From: Paracnuella aquatica
Lineage (GTDB): Bacteria > Bacteroidota > Bacteroidia > Chitinophagales > Chitinophagaceae
Assembly (NCBI RefSeq): GCF_003332885.2
Contig: NZ_QOWJ01000001.1
Location: 372,001 to 436,000 of the forward strand
Length of the DNA stretch: 64,000 nt
Direction: 5' to 3'
Of this stretch, positions 53,644-63,729 are shown piece by piece; position 1 is the first letter of the stretch; each line of letters opens with the position of its first letter. The position numbers were made by a program, and so were the translations under genes. The notes below the pieces were generated by a model. It was not told where the DNA came from, did no database searches, and worked only from the letters and a program-made list of their open reading frames with translations.

Positions 53644-54363
53644 ATGAAATGGTCTTACTTCTTTACATCGGCGATCGGTAAGAAAATTGTAATGGGCCTG
53701 ACGGGTCTTTTTCTGGTTTCATTCTTGATCATTCACGTTGGCCTCAATGCCTGCATTTTCGCAGACCTTTCTTTTCTTAATCCCAACGATGATGGTGAGA
53801 TGTTTAACCGCGCCGCACACTTCATGGGTTCTACTATTGTAACCCGTTTGCTGGAGTTGGTGTTGTTTGCCGGTTTTATCCTCCACATCATCCAGGGCTG
53901 GCAGCTTGAAGTGCAAAACCGCCGTCGCCGCGGACAAGGTTATGCCGTTGATCTGGGCAACCGCGGCTCCAAATGGTACAGCCGTTCCATGGGTTTGCTG
54001 GGCACCATTATCTTCCTGTTTTTGATCGTGCACATCAGCGCATTCTGGTGGCCTTCCCGTGTGTCGCACGACCTTGCACCTGTATCTTATGGCAATGGTG
54101 TTGAGATGCACAACCTGTACCTGCGCATGTACGAAGTTTTTCAAAATCCTTATATCGTTTTGTTATACCTGGTGGCCTGCGCATCGTTGCTGTTTCACCT
54201 GATGCATGGCTTTCATAGTGCCTTCCGCACCATGGGCGTGCACAACAGAAAATACCTGACCATGCTGAAGAGCCTGGGTTATGGTTTTGCCATCGTGGTT
54301 TCGGTGTTGTTTGCGCTGATGCCTGTGGCTATGTACCTGCAGTGGGTAAAACCAGGCGTATAA
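53644..54363 (+). CDS. sdhC: Succinate dehydrogenase cytochrome b subunit
   Basis: A 239-residue membrane protein with five predicted helices (about 17-38, 70-92, 115-135, 160-182, 205-228). It has the features of the single-subunit di-heme cytochrome b558 anchors: His residues in LIIHVGL, ILHIIQGW, LIVHISAFWW and LFHLMHGFHSAFRT. It anchors SdhA and SdhB and passes electrons to menaquinone. The ATG at 53644 fits (KWSYFFTSAIGKKIVMGLTG). Separated from sdhA by the satD cassette. Confidence 0.93.
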   Translation: MKWSYFFTSAIGKKIVMGLTGLFLVSFLIIHVGLNACIFADLSFLNPNDDGEMFNRAAHFMGSTIVTRLLELVLFAGFILHIIQGWQLEVQNRRRRGQGYAVDLGNRGSKWYSRSMGLLGTIIFLFLIVHISAFWWPSRVSHDLAPVSYGNGVEMHNLYLRMYEVFQNPYIVLLYLVACASLLFHLMHGFHSAFRTMGVHNRKYLTMLKSLGYGFAIVVSVLFALMPVAMYLQWVKPGV

Positions 54364-54368
54364 TTTTA

Positions 54369-54445
54369 ATACAACCAATTTTGTTTGTAAAATAAAATAA
54401 CAACCATTTTAGGTTGTATATTTGAAAAACAACAAAAAGGGTTGT
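54369..54445. promoter_or_regulatory. Operator/promoter region of satD with four ACAACC/GGTTGT half-sites
   Basis: Half-sites ATACAACC (54369-54376), ACAACC (54400-54405), GGTTGT (54412-54417) and GGTTGT (54440-54445). The middle pair forms a palindrome ACAACC-N6-GGTTGT that overlaps the -7 box TATATTTG (54417-54424), and the last half-site touches the satD ATG. Repression by the SatD protein or another regulator is inferred. Confidence 0.6.
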
Positions 54446-55084
54446 ATGAAAAAAGCCTCAGAATATTATGTGGTGCTCACCGATGTGGTAGCATCGCGCA
54501 ACATACCAGACCGGAAGGTTTTCAAAACGGTTTTTGACCGGGCCATACAGCAAATAAATATTGCCCTGGCCAACGACCTCCGGATGCCGATGCAGGGTTG
54601 GAAAGGGTTGGACGAAGCGGCCACCCTGATCAAAAACCCGGCATGTTTGTACCAGCTCATTGATATGCTCAACACATTGCTGGCCCCCGAGCAAATGCGG
54701 GTGGTGATGGTAAAAGGCGCAGTGGAACTGCCGCAAACAACCAACATTACCCAGGCCGACGGGCCTGCATTTCACCAGGCTGCAAGCCTGATGAGCAGCC
54801 TAAAGGCAAGTGGGTTATTGCTGGCCGCCAATACAGGCAGCAAGCAAACTGACCTGTTGCTGCAGCTCAACATCAATGCGCTGCAGTTGCTAAAAAGCAG
54901 TTGGACGAGCCGGCAAAGACTGCTCTACGCCACTTACCTGAAAGAAGGCAACCAGGAAGCAGTGGCCAAAAGCCTGGAGGTGACGCAGCAAACGGTTTCA
55001 AAAACGCTGAAAACAATCAACGCAGCACAGGTGCAGCAACTGGAAAGTGACCTGCAGCAATGGCTGAACGACCAATTTAAATAA
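54446..55084 (+). CDS. SatD-family protein with C-terminal helix-turn-helix
   Basis: A 212-residue protein whose N-terminal part (YYVVLTDVVASRNIPDR, LANDLRMPMQGWKGLDEA) matches the SatD family named after the Streptococcus acid-tolerance satD gene, biochemical role unknown. The C terminus is a helix-turn-helix (QEAVAKSLEVTQQTVSKTLKTI), suggesting DNA binding. The ATG at 54446 is 22 bp after the -7 box. Two bp separate it from the next gene. Probably controls its own promoter. Confidence 0.78.
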   Translation: MKKASEYYVVLTDVVASRNIPDRKVFKTVFDRAIQQINIALANDLRMPMQGWKGLDEAATLIKNPACLYQLIDMLNTLLAPEQMRVVMVKGAVELPQTTNITQADGPAFHQAASLMSSLKASGLLLAANTGSKQTDLLLQLNINALQLLKSSWTSRQRLLYATYLKEGNQEAVAKSLEVTQQTVSKTLKTINAAQVQQLESDLQQWLNDQFK

Positions 55085-55086
55085 CT

Positions 55087-55473
55087 ATGTGTGCGGTTGC
55101 TTACCTCATTATTGTACTGGCCTTTGCCCTGGTGTTGCTAACCAGCGGCTCGGTGGTCCGGTACATATTGAGCAAAGTGGCGCAACAATCCATAGAAGCG
55201 GTAGCCGCAGCCGACAAGCCCGAAGAATCGGTGCAGAAACGGCTGGAAATCGGGATCATCATTGGTAAGTGCGAAAACATATTGGTACTGGCGCTGATGA
55301 TGCTGGAAGCTTACACCGCACTGGCCATTGTGTTTACGGCCAAAACCATGGTACGCAAGGAAGAGATCGAAAAGAACAGCATGTACTTCCTGGCGGGCAC
55401 CATGATCAACGTAAGTTATTCGGTACTGATCGGTTTTGTTGTAAAGATGGTGCTGCCCCTCATCAAATGTTGA
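55087..55473 (+). CDS. Small membrane protein paired with SatD
   Basis: A 128-residue protein with three hydrophobic helices (about 3-28, 58-85, 103-124) and a soluble loop around residues 30-55. No family recognised. Its tight spacing (2 bp) to satD implies translation from the same mRNA and a joint function, perhaps like the DUF3307-type membrane partners of SatD in other bacteria. Confidence 0.6.
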   Translation: MCAVAYLIIVLAFALVLLTSGSVVRYILSKVAQQSIEAVAAADKPEESVQKRLEIGIIIGKCENILVLALMMLEAYTALAIVFTAKTMVRKEEIEKNSMYFLAGTMINVSYSVLIGFVVKMVLPLIKC

Positions 55474-55601
55474 ACAGGGGATTAATTAACAACAGCGCAT
55501 CATCTTTTGAAACGGTTTGGTTGTTATAAAATGCGGTGGCGCCTCGATACGGACAGCAAGAGGCAAACAACATATTTTTACTCGTTAATTAGAACTGACG
55601 T

Positions 55602-57575
55602 ATGCTTAATGCAAAAATTCCTGATGGGTCTTTAGACAAAAAGTGGGAGGACTACAAAGGACACGTTAAACTGGTAAACCCTGCCAACAAGCGTAAGCTC
55701 GAGATCATTATTGTAGGTACCGGGCTGGCCGGCGCTTCGGCGGCGGCTTCGCTTGGCGAACTGGGCTATAAGGTAAAAGTGTTCTGTTTCCAGGACTCTC
55801 CACGCCGGGCTCACTCCATTGCCGCACAAGGTGGTATCAACGCTGCAAAAAATTACCAGAACGACGGTGACTCTGTGTTCCGCCTGTTTTACGACACCAT
55901 CAAGGGAGGCGACTACCGGGCCCGCGAAGCCAACGTACACCGCCTGGCCGAGGTTAGTGCCAACATCATTGACCAGTGCGTGGCGCAGGGCGTTCCTTTT
56001 GCCCGTGAGTACGGCGGCCTGCTTTCCAACCGCTCTTTTGGCGGTACGCAGGTGCAGCGTACTTTTTACGCCGCCGGCCAAACCGGTCAGCAACTGCTCA
56101 TTGGTGCCTACCAGGCACTGGAGCGCCAGGTAGCATTAGGCAACGTAAAACAATACACCCGCCACGAAATGCTGGAGGTGGTAACCATCGACGGCAAGGC
56201 CCGCGGCATTATAGCCCGCAACCTGGTAACAGGTGAGCTGGAGCGACATGCCGGACATGCAGTGCTGTTGTGCTCGGGTGGCTACGGCAACGTATTTTAT
56301 CTTTCCACAAACGCCATGGGTTCCAACACCACAGCCATCTGGAAAGCACACCGCAAGGGCGCCCATTTTGGCAACCCATGTTTTACCCAAATTCACCCCA
56401 CCTGTATCCCCGTTACCGGCGAGCACCAAAGCAAGCTGACGCTGATGTCGGAATCGCTGCGCAACGACGGCCGCATTTGGGTACCGAAGAAAAAAGCCGA
56501 TGACCGCCGCCCAGGCGATATCCCTGAAGAAGAAAGAGATTATTACCTCGAAAGAAGATACCCGGCGTTTGGTAACCTCGTTCCCCGCGACGTGGCCAGC
56601 CGCGCCGCCAAGGAACGTTGCGATGCCGGCTACGGCGTCGGCACTTCCAAGCAGGCTGTTTACCTCGATTATGCCGATGCCATTCAGCGCTATGGTAAAA
56701 TTGAAGCGGGTAAACGCAACCTCGCCAACGTGGATGCCGCCACCATTACCGCTATGGGTAAAGAAGTGGTGAAAGAAAAGTACGGCAACCTGTTTGACAT
56801 GTACGAAAAGATCACCGGCGAAAACCCATACGAAGTGCCGATGCGCATTTACCCCGCGGTACACTATACCATGGGTGGCCTGTGGGTGGATTATGAGCTG
56901 ATGACCTCTATTCCCGGCTTGTACGCGTTGGGCGAATGTAATTTCTCCGACCACGGTGCCAACCGCCTTGGTGCCTCGGCATTGATGCAGGGCCTGGCCG
57001 ATGGATATTTCGTGATTCCTTACACCATTGGTAACTACCTGGCCGACGAGATCCGGACCACCAATATTCCAACCGATCACCCTTCGTTTATCGACGCTGA
57101 AAAAGCAGTAAGCGACCGCCTGAACCAGCTGATGAGCATCAAAGGCACCGAAACGGTGGAAAGCATGCACAAGCGCCTGGGCAAGATCATGTGGGATAAA
57201 TGCGGTATGGCCCGTAACCGGGAAGGATTGACACAAGCCATCAAGGAAATTCAGGAACTGAAAAAAGAGTTTTGGAGCAATATCCGGATCCCGGGCAAGA
57301 TTGCCGATTTTAACCCCGAGCTGGACAAAGCCAACCGCGTGGCCGACTTTATTGAGCTGGGTGAGTTGATGTGCCGCGATGCCCTGCACCGCGAAGAAAG
57401 CTGCGGTGGTCACTTCCGCGAGGAGCACCAAACTGAAGAAGGTGAGGCGCTGCGCCACGACGACCAGTTTATGTACGTGGCCGCCTGGCAAATGAAAGGC
57501 GAACACGAATGGGAGCTGCACAAAGAGCCCCTGAATTACGAAGTGGTGAAGCCAAGCCAGCGGAGCTATAAGTAA
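55602..57575 (+). CDS. sdhA: Succinate dehydrogenase/fumarate reductase flavoprotein subunit
   Basis: A 657-residue flavoprotein. FAD motif [18 protein letters not shown], covalent FAD His in [14 protein letters not shown], substrate motif [26 protein letters not shown] and the C-terminal [40 protein letters not shown]. It is the long B-type form typical of Bacteroidota. It oxidises succinate in the TCA cycle. Confidence 0.95.
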   Translation: MLNAKIPDGSLDKKWEDYKGHVKLVNPANKRKLEIIIVGTGLAGASAAASLGELGYKVKVFCFQDSPRRAHSIAAQGGINAAKNYQNDGDSVFRLFYDTIKGGDYRAREANVHRLAEVSANIIDQCVAQGVPFAREYGGLLSNRSFGGTQVQRTFYAAGQTGQQLLIGAYQALERQVALGNVKQYTRHEMLEVVTIDGKARGIIARNLVTGELERHAGHAVLLCSGGYGNVFYLSTNAMGSNTTAIWKAHRKGAHFGNPCFTQIHPTCIPVTGEHQSKLTLMSESLRNDGRIWVPKKKADDRRPGDIPEEERDYYLERRYPAFGNLVPRDVASRAAKERCDAGYGVGTSKQAVYLDYADAIQRYGKIEAGKRNLANVDAATITAMGKEVVKEKYGNLFDMYEKITGENPYEVPMRIYPAVHYTMGGLWVDYELMTSIPGLYALGECNFSDHGANRLGASALMQGLADGYFVIPYTIGNYLADEIRTTNIPTDHPSFIDAEKAVSDRLNQLMSIKGTETVESMHKRLGKIMWDKCGMARNREGLTQAIKEIQELKKEFWSNIRIPGKIADFNPELDKANRVADFIELGELMCRDALHREESCGGHFREEHQTEEGEALRHDDQFMYVAAWQMKGEHEWELHKEPLNYEVVKPSQRSYK

Positions 57576-57799
57576 TTTGAAAATTTGAACATGTGGTCAT
57601 TTGAAAATAGCCACCTGTTTAAATTGAAAACTGCGGGCAAAGCAAATCGAACATTTGACACACAATTGAAAGCCGGTTTCGACGAATTGATCAGCAAATT
57701 TTTCAAAACAATCTATTCCTCAAAACCCGGTTTTTAAAATATCATTTGGCTGTTTGAATTTTCAAATTCTCAAATTGCCAAATTCTCAAATTCATCAGA
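57576..57799. repeat. Low-complexity TTTGAA/TTCAAA spacer between sdhA and sdhB
   Basis: 224 bp without coding potential. Both ends consist of repeated words: ATTTGAAAATTTGAAC at 57576-57610 and TTTGAATTTTCAAATTCTCAAA and following at 57753-57792. They are partly complementary. Same kind of low-complexity inverted spacer as elsewhere in the window. Confidence 0.6.
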
Positions 57800-58564
57800 A
57801 TGGAACATTATAATATGAACCTGACGCTGAAAGTTTGGCGCCAGGAAAACACGAACGCTAAGGGTCGTTTTGAAACCTATAAAGTAGCGGACATTTCTTC
57901 GGAAATGTCGTTCCTGGAAATGATCGACGTGCTGAACGAACGCCTGGTTCGCGAGGGTGCCGATCCCATCGCATTCGACCACGACTGTCGCGAAGGCATT
58001 TGCGGCATGTGCTCCATGCACATCAATGGGCGGCCGCATGGTCCATGGCATGCCACCACTACCTGCCAGCTGCACATGCGTGCCTTCAAAGATGGCGACA
58101 CCATCGTAGTAGAACCCTGGCGTGCACAGGCTTTCCCGGTTATTAAAGACCTAGTTACCGACCGCTCTTCCTTTGACCGCATTGTACAAGCGGGCGGCTT
58201 TGTTTCCATCAACACCGGTAACGCGGTTGATGGTAATGCCATTCCGGTGGAAAAAGACAAGGCGGACGCCTCATTTGCGGCAGCTTCCTGTATTGCCTGC
58301 GGCGCCTGCGTTGCTGCTTGTAAAAATGCTTCCGCATCCTTGTTCATGGCGGCAAAAGTGGCGCACCTCAACCTGCTACCCCAAGGCCAGCCGGAGCGCA
58401 AAAGCCGTGTGCTGAGCATGGTGGCGCAGATGGACAAAGAAGGCTTTGGCTCCTGCACCTTTACCGGTGCCTGCGAGGCCGTTTGCCCCAAAGAAATTTC
58501 GATCACCAACATTTCGCGGATGAACAAAGACTACCTGATGGCTGGTCTTTCATCGGAGAAATAG
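57800..58564 (+). CDS. sdhB: Succinate dehydrogenase/fumarate reductase iron-sulfur subunit
   Basis: A 254-residue protein with a plant-type 2Fe-2S domain ([19 protein letters not shown], then TTCQLH), a 4Fe-4S site ([13 protein letters not shown]) and a 3Fe-4S site ([17 protein letters not shown]). It links SdhA to SdhC. Ends at a strong terminator. Confidence 0.95.
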   Translation: MEHYNMNLTLKVWRQENTNAKGRFETYKVADISSEMSFLEMIDVLNERLVREGADPIAFDHDCREGICGMCSMHINGRPHGPWHATTTCQLHMRAFKDGDTIVVEPWRAQAFPVIKDLVTDRSSFDRIVQAGGFVSINTGNAVDGNAIPVEKDKADASFAAASCIACGACVAACKNASASLFMAAKVAHLNLLPQGQPERKSRVLSMVAQMDKEGFGSCTFTGACEAVCPKEISITNISRMNKDYLMAGLSSEK

Positions 58565-58585
58565 TTGCACATTCTTTATAGGTTT

Positions 58586-58630
58586 CAGGCTTGTTTTTAC
58601 GCCCAAGGTGTAAGAACAAGCCTGTTTTTT
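58586..58630 (+). terminator. Terminator of the sdh cluster
   Basis: Stem CAGGCTTGTT/AACAAGCCTG with a 19-base loop followed by T7. Confidence 0.8.
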
Positions 58631-58718
58631 TATAATCGGTCCAACGGTCAAACATTCGGCTCCGGCAATAATTGAACCCTGTTTGCCGTTAAGTGGCGGG
58701 CTCCTTCGGGAGCTTTTG

Positions 58719-58726
58719 TATTTTTG
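58719..58726 (+). promoter_or_regulatory. Candidate -7 box (TATTTTTG) of the large outer-membrane protein gene
   Basis: Exact TAnnTTTG, about 100 bp before the signal-peptide start. It would place the longest-frame start (TTG at 58724) inside the promoter. Confidence 0.35.
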
Positions 58727-58822
58727 GGTAAATGCAGGAAAATCAATTGTTCCTGCGCCTTCAATCACCAATATCTCAGAATTGCCGCACCCTTCCGGAG
58801 CGCATCTGAAAAACAATTGCTT

Positions 58823-61800
58823 TTGAAGCAGATCGGCTGTATATGCATTTTACTGTGCTGTTTGTTTTCGCTACCGGCGCAGGCACAACTGCCTGCTGCT
58901 ATGGCGCAAACTTCCAACCTGCGGCACAAGACCATTGCAGCTGGCACCAGCCTCGTGCTGCTCGATACATTGAGTATTGTTCCCGGAACCGTAAAAGTTG
59001 GGGGCATTGCCGACACTACATTTTCAGTAAATTATATCACCTCGTTCCTGACCTGGCTTCAGGCGCCAACGACCGATTCCGTTTCAATTAGCTACCGCGT
59101 TTTTCCCTACCGATTCAATGCCGCTGCACAGCGCCTCAATTACGACAGCGTTGCCGATGCCACGGCCATCGTGCCTTTTTCTGGGCCGGCATCGGCAGGA
59201 GGCAGGTCGCTGCTGTCGTTTGGCAACCTGCAATACAACGGTTCGTTTGGCCGCGGCATTTCGTTTGGCAACAACCAGGATGCGGTGGTGCAATCCAATT
59301 TTAACCTCCAGCTCAACGGTATGCTAGCTGATAGTATTGAAATTGCGGCAGCCATCTCAGACAATAATCTGCCCATACAGCCCGACGGTACCACGCAGCA
59401 ACTCAACGAGTTCGACCAGGTTTTTTTACAGTTTAAAAAAGGTGGCTGGCAGCTGAACTTAGGCGATATTGACCTGCGCCAAAACGATCTGTATTTCCTG
59501 AATTTTTACAAACGCCTGCAGGGCGTTACGTTCCGCACCCAAAACCAATGGTCGCGCAATGTGCAGACCTCCACGCTGGTGAGCGGTTCTATCGCCAAAG
59601 GAAAATTCACCCGCAACGTTTTCCAGGGCCTCGAGGGAAACCAAGGCCCGTACCGGTTGAGCGGTGCGAACAACGAGTTTTTTTTTATTGTACTGGCCAA
59701 TACTGAGCGGGTGTTTATTGATGGTGAGTTATTGCAGCGCGGCGAGGACGCGGATTATATCATCAACTACAACACCGCGGAAATAACGTTCATGCCGCGG
59801 CGCATGATCACCAAGGACAGCCGGATACAAGTGGAATTTGAGTACGCCGACCGCAACTACCTCAATGCAAACCTCTACGCCAACCAAACGGTAACGATCA
59901 ACAATAAATTGAAAATTAAGATTGGCGCATTTTCCAACAACGATGCAAAGAACTCGCCAATCAACCAGCCGCTTTCCGACGATCAGAAGCAGTTCCTGTT
60001 CAACCTGGGCGATAGTGTGCAGCGGGCGCTGTATCCCAATGTTGTGGCCGATTCTTTTTCAAAAGACAAAGTGTTGTATGAGCGGGTGTACGTGCAAACC
60101 GGCAACGGCCTGGATTCATTCTACCGGTATTCAACGGATTCTGCGCTGGCCCGGTACTCGCTGCAGTTTGCCGATCTGGGTGCTGGCCGAGGTAATTATG
60201 TGCCCGATTTTAATGGCGCAAATGGTAAGGTGTTTAAATACGTTGATCCGCTGAACGGAGTGCCGCAAGGGCGTTTTGAGCCGGTAACGATTTTAGTGCC
60301 GCCGAAAAAACAACAGTTGATCAGCGTAGGCACGGAATACCAGGTGGATAAAAATAATTTGCTGAAAGCTGAAATGGCGATGAGCAATACGGATCTCAAT
60401 ACATTGTCATCGAAAAATGCTGGCGATGACGCAGGTATAGCCGCACGATTGAACTACACCAATGCTGCAAAGTTTGGCGCCAAATGGAGCCTGCTTTCGT
60501 CGGTGGATGTGGAACATGTGCAGTCACGGTTCAGGCCGCTGGAGCGGCTCCGGTTTGTTGAATTTTCCAGGGAATGGGGCCTTCCGTTGTTGTTGCAGCC
60601 CGCCGATGAAACGATAGTAAAACTGGCATCTGGAATAAAAAAAGGCGAGCAGCAACATTTTTCCTACCAGCTCACTACCTACCAGCGCAGCGATGGTTAT
60701 AAAGGGTTTCAAAACACGGCGCAATACGGCCTGCGGCATAAGACATGGGTCGTGCAAAACAATGCACTGCTGACCAACTTTACCACCCAAACCGAAAAAG
60801 GCAGCTACCTGCGGCCGGTAGTGGATGTACGCAAAACGCTGCCAAAATTGGGCGGCATTGAAGTGGCCTTGCGCTATGCCCAGGAACGCAACGAAGTGCG
60901 GCACCTGCAAACGGATTCGCTGTCGCGATTGAGCTTTGCATTTACCACTTATACCGCATCGCTGCGCACCAGCGATGAACGCAAAAACCGGTACAACCTA
61001 ACCTTTTTTACCCGCGCCGATCAACTGCCCGAACGGGAAAAACTGGCCCGCACCGACCGTAGTTACAACCTGAATTTTGGCGCAGAAATTTTGCAAAGCC
61101 AACGGCATCAATTGCTGCTCAACGCAACTTACCGCCAACTCAAAGTAGAACGCAAAGACTTGTCGCAACAGCAACCCGACCAAACAGTTTTGGGCCGTGC
61201 TGAGTACATGGTAAATGAATGGAAAGGCCTGCTGGTGGGCAATGTGTTGTACGAGTTGGGCACAGGACAGGAGCAACGCAGGGATTTTACCTATATCGAA
61301 GTGCCCGCAGGGCAGGGCGAATTTACCTGGCGCGACTACAATGAAGATGGCGTGCAACAACTGAATGAATTTGAGATTGCACAGTTCCGCGACCAGGCCA
61401 AGTTTGTGCGCATTTTGGTGCCTACCAATGATTTTATAAAAGCTGCATTTACCACGCTCAATTACAACATGAACCTGGTGCCGAAGTCGTTGTGGAGCGG
61501 CACAGATATTACCCGTTTGCAAAAGTTTCTCAACAGGTTTACTGTGCAATCGTCGATGCAGTGGAGTAAAAAAAGCATTGCCAAAGGAACAGTAGAAGCC
61601 AACCCTTTTAAATACGGCATACAGGACACGGCTTTGCTGAGCCTCAACACCACTTATGCAAATACTATTTCGTTTAACCGCACGTCGTCGGTATGGGGGC
61701 TCGATCTTACTTCGTTCCGGAGCGATGCAAAAGCATTGCTTACTTATGGCTATGAAAGCCGCGGGCAAACCGACCTGATCGCCAAGCTGCGCTGGATGTG

Positions 61801-62305
61801 GAGCCGTTCGATTACACTGGATGTGGCGGGCCGCAAAGGCAGCAACGAATTGTATACACCTTCTTTTGAAAACCGCAACTATGCATTGGCGTTAGCCTCG
61901 GCCGAACCGAGGTTGAGTTATACAAAAGGTACCAGCTTCCGGCTACAGGCCGGCTACAAATACGAACAAAAAAAGAATGGGCAGGAGTGGGGCGGACAAG
62001 AGTCGCTGTCGCATTCCCTGAATTTTGAAACAAAATACAATGTGCTGCAAAACAGCTCGGTGACGGCGCGGTTTGTTTGGAACAATATTGCATATACCGA
62101 CAAAGGCGCCAACAACAAAGCCAACACGGCTATTGCTTACACCATGTTGGATGGCCTGCTGCCCGGCCAGAACTTTTTATGGAATATTGATCTGACCCGC
62201 CGGCTGCTCAATAACGTGGAAGTGAACTTTCAGTACGATGGCCGCCAGCCGGCAAACGCCAAGACGGTGCATACCGGAAAGGCAAGTTTGCGGGCTTTGT
62301 TTTAA
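58823..62305 (+). CDS. Large outer-membrane beta-barrel protein of unknown function
   Basis: About 1160 residues. The frame is open from 58724, but a good signal peptide (KQIGCICILLCCLFSLPAQA) begins at a TTG at 58823 or 58817; no ATG is available, so the start is uncertain. The mature protein has an N-terminal part of ~250 residues (VKVGGIADTTFSVNY; LDTLSIVPGTV), then long alternating strands, an EF-hand-like DYNEDGVQQLNEFEI near residue 870 and a terminal aromatic residue in LRALF, as in outer-membrane barrels. It resembles large TamB/SprA-era cell-surface proteins of Bacteroidota only in general style; no family is assigned. No SusD-like gene nearby. Confidence 0.75.
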   Translation: MKQIGCICILLCCLFSLPAQAQLPAAMAQTSNLRHKTIAAGTSLVLLDTLSIVPGTVKVGGIADTTFSVNYITSFLTWLQAPTTDSVSISYRVFPYRFNAAAQRLNYDSVADATAIVPFSGPASAGGRSLLSFGNLQYNGSFGRGISFGNNQDAVVQSNFNLQLNGMLADSIEIAAAISDNNLPIQPDGTTQQLNEFDQVFLQFKKGGWQLNLGDIDLRQNDLYFLNFYKRLQGVTFRTQNQWSRNVQTSTLVSGSIAKGKFTRNVFQGLEGNQGPYRLSGANNEFFFIVLANTERVFIDGELLQRGEDADYIINYNTAEITFMPRRMITKDSRIQVEFEYADRNYLNANLYANQTVTINNKLKIKIGAFSNNDAKNSPINQPLSDDQKQFLFNLGDSVQRALYPNVVADSFSKDKVLYERVYVQTGNGLDSFYRYSTDSALARYSLQFADLGAGRGNYVPDFNGANGKVFKYVDPLNGVPQGRFEPVTILVPPKKQQLISVGTEYQVDKNNLLKAEMAMSNTDLNTLSSKNAGDDAGIAARLNYTNAAKFGAKWSLLSSVDVEHVQSRFRPLERLRFVEFSREWGLPLLLQPADETIVKLASGIKKGEQQHFSYQLTTYQRSDGYKGFQNTAQYGLRHKTWVVQNNALLTNFTTQTEKGSYLRPVVDVRKTLPKLGGIEVALRYAQERNEVRHLQTDSLSRLSFAFTTYTASLRTSDERKNRYNLTFFTRADQLPEREKLARTDRSYNLNFGAEILQSQRHQLLLNATYRQLKVERKDLSQQQPDQTVLGRAEYMVNEWKGLLVGNVLYELGTGQEQRRDFTYIEVPAGQGEFTWRDYNEDGVQQLNEFEIAQFRDQAKFVRILVPTNDFIKAAFTTLNYNMNLVPKSLWSGTDITRLQKFLNRFTVQSSMQWSKKSIAKGTVEANPFKYGIQDTALLSLNTTYANTISFNRTSSVWGLDLTSFRSDAKALLTYGYESRGQTDLIAKLRWMWSRSITLDVAGRKGSNELYTPSFENRNYALALASAEPRLSYTKGTSFRLQAGYKYEQKKNGQEWGGQESLSHSLNFETKYNVLQNSSVTARFVWNNIAYTDKGANNKANTAIAYTMLDGLLPGQNFLWNIDLTRRLLNNVEVNFQYDGRQPANAKTVHTGKASLRALF

Positions 62306-62492
62306 GGGAGATGTTTTTTTATGATCCGCTTATACGATTGATGTGGTAGATAAAGAAGGCAGTCATAAAATAGCCCGAAGGGCTTGTAGCGCATAAGGGT
62401 AGTATAATTCATTTGATAATAACGTTACTGCAGTAAAAGTGTGCGACGCAACGGAAGTTTAATAGGGTTGTAAAAGCCGGTTACATAAAACC
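62306..62492. other. Spacer after the barrel gene
   Basis: Only a short AGCCCgaaGGGCT hairpin (about 62371-62386) seen; no coding frame. Confidence 0.4.
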
Positions 62493-62525
62493 AAAAAGCC
62501 ACAGAGTTTTTCTCTGTGGCTTTAA
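62493..62525. terminator. Bidirectional terminator between the barrel gene and ychF
   Basis: Stem AAAGCCACAGAG/CTCTGTGGCTTT with loop TTTTT, flanked by A and T tracts. Confidence 0.8.
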
Positions 62526-62583
62526 CTATTTCAACGTTTAAACAAATTGAACTTTTGAACTAACGACGTTTTCTTCAAACTAG

Positions 62584-63681
62584 TTACACATTGAACCGAA
62601 AGTGCATCACATCGCCATCCTTTACGATGTATTCCTTTCCTTCAATGCGCAGACGGCCGGCTTCGCGGCAGGCTGCTTCGGAGCCGTAGTGTACAAAGTC
62701 GTCGTACCCGATCACTTCGGCTTTGATAAATCCTTTTTCAAAATCGGTATGAATAACGCTAGCAGCCTGTGGCGCTTTCCAGCCCTCGTGGATGGTCCAG
62801 GCACGAACTTCCTGCACGCCTGCCGTAAAATAAGTTTGCAGTTGCAGCAGTTTGTAGGCAGAGCGGATGAGGCGGTTCAGCGCCGGTTCCTTCATGCCGT
62901 ATTCTTCCATAAACAAGGCCTGGTCGGCGGGGTCTTCCATTTCAGAGATCTGGGCTTCGATGGAGTTGTTCATGATGATCACCTCGGCGCCTTCGTCCTT
63001 TACCGAGGCAATCAGCGCTTCGGAAAATTTATTGCCGGTGTGCATCGATGGTTCGTCTACGTTGGCGACATATAGCACGGGTTTTTCGGTGAGCAAAAAC
63101 AGGTCGGCAATGGCGCTGCGCTCTTCCGGGGCAATGTCCAGCGAACGGATACTTTTGCCCTGCTCCAGGTGTGCCTTGCAGCGTTGTAGCACTTCCAGTT
63201 CGGCCTTGGCCTTTACATCGAACTTTGCGTTTTTCTCTGTTTTCGCGATTTTTTTTTCAATGCTGTCCAGGTCTTTCAACTGCAACTCGGTATCGATGAT
63301 TTCTTTATCGCTAACGGGGTTGATGGCGCCTTCGTCGCGAAGAATGTTCTCGTCTTCAAAACAGCGGATCACGTGGATGATGGCATCCACTTCGCGGATA
63401 TTGCCCAGGAATTTGTTGCCCAAACCTTCGCCTTTCGATGCGCCCCGCACAAGTCCGGCAATGTCCACAATCTCGATCTGGGTGGGCACGACGCGGTTAG
63501 GCTGCACCAGTTCGGCCAGTTTTGCCAGCCGTTCGTCGGGCACATCTACCAGGCCTACATTGGGCTCGATGGTACAAAAGCGGTAATTGCTTGCCTGCGC
63601 TTTGGCGCTGTTGCTAACCGCGTTAAAAAGAGTTGATTTTCCCACGTTGGGCAAGCCTACGATACCTGCTTGTAAAGCCAT
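62584..63681 (-). CDS. ychF: Redox-regulated ATPase YchF (Obg-family)
   Basis: A 365-residue translational GTPase-like ATPase: G1 GLPNVGKSTLFNA, G3 VDIAGLVRGASKGEGLGNKF, an ATP-specific G4 variant YVANVDE, coiled-coil insert at about 130-165, and the C-terminal TGS domain (TFFTAGVQEVRAW-like and MHFRFNV). Ribosome-associated, involved in stress and translation fidelity. Intact. Confidence 0.97.
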   Translation of the reverse strand: MALQAGIVGLPNVGKSTLFNAVSNSAKAQASNYRFCTIEPNVGLVDVPDERLAKLAELVQPNRVVPTQIEIVDIAGLVRGASKGEGLGNKFLGNIREVDAIIHVIRCFEDENILRDEGAINPVSDKEIIDTELQLKDLDSIEKKIAKTEKNAKFDVKAKAELEVLQRCKAHLEQGKSIRSLDIAPEERSAIADLFLLTEKPVLYVANVDEPSMHTGNKFSEALIASVKDEGAEVIIMNNSIEAQISEMEDPADQALFMEEYGMKEPALNRLIRSAYKLLQLQTYFTAGVQEVRAWTIHEGWKAPQAASVIHTDFEKGFIKAEVIGYDDFVHYGSEAACREAGRLRIEGKEYIVKDGDVMHFRFNV

Positions 63682-63729
63682 TTTTGATGTCTATGTTTAA
63701 GATTTTTTATTTATTGCAAATGCCTATTG

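Noticed and set aside
56136..57521. 461-codon frame antisense to sdhA
   Set aside because: Mirror of a conserved coding sequence; typical shadow frame of a GC-biased gene.
57800..58564. Unusual SdhB cluster motif [13 protein letters not shown] lacking the common proline
   Set aside because: This form is usual among Bacteroidota SdhB proteins as far as I know.
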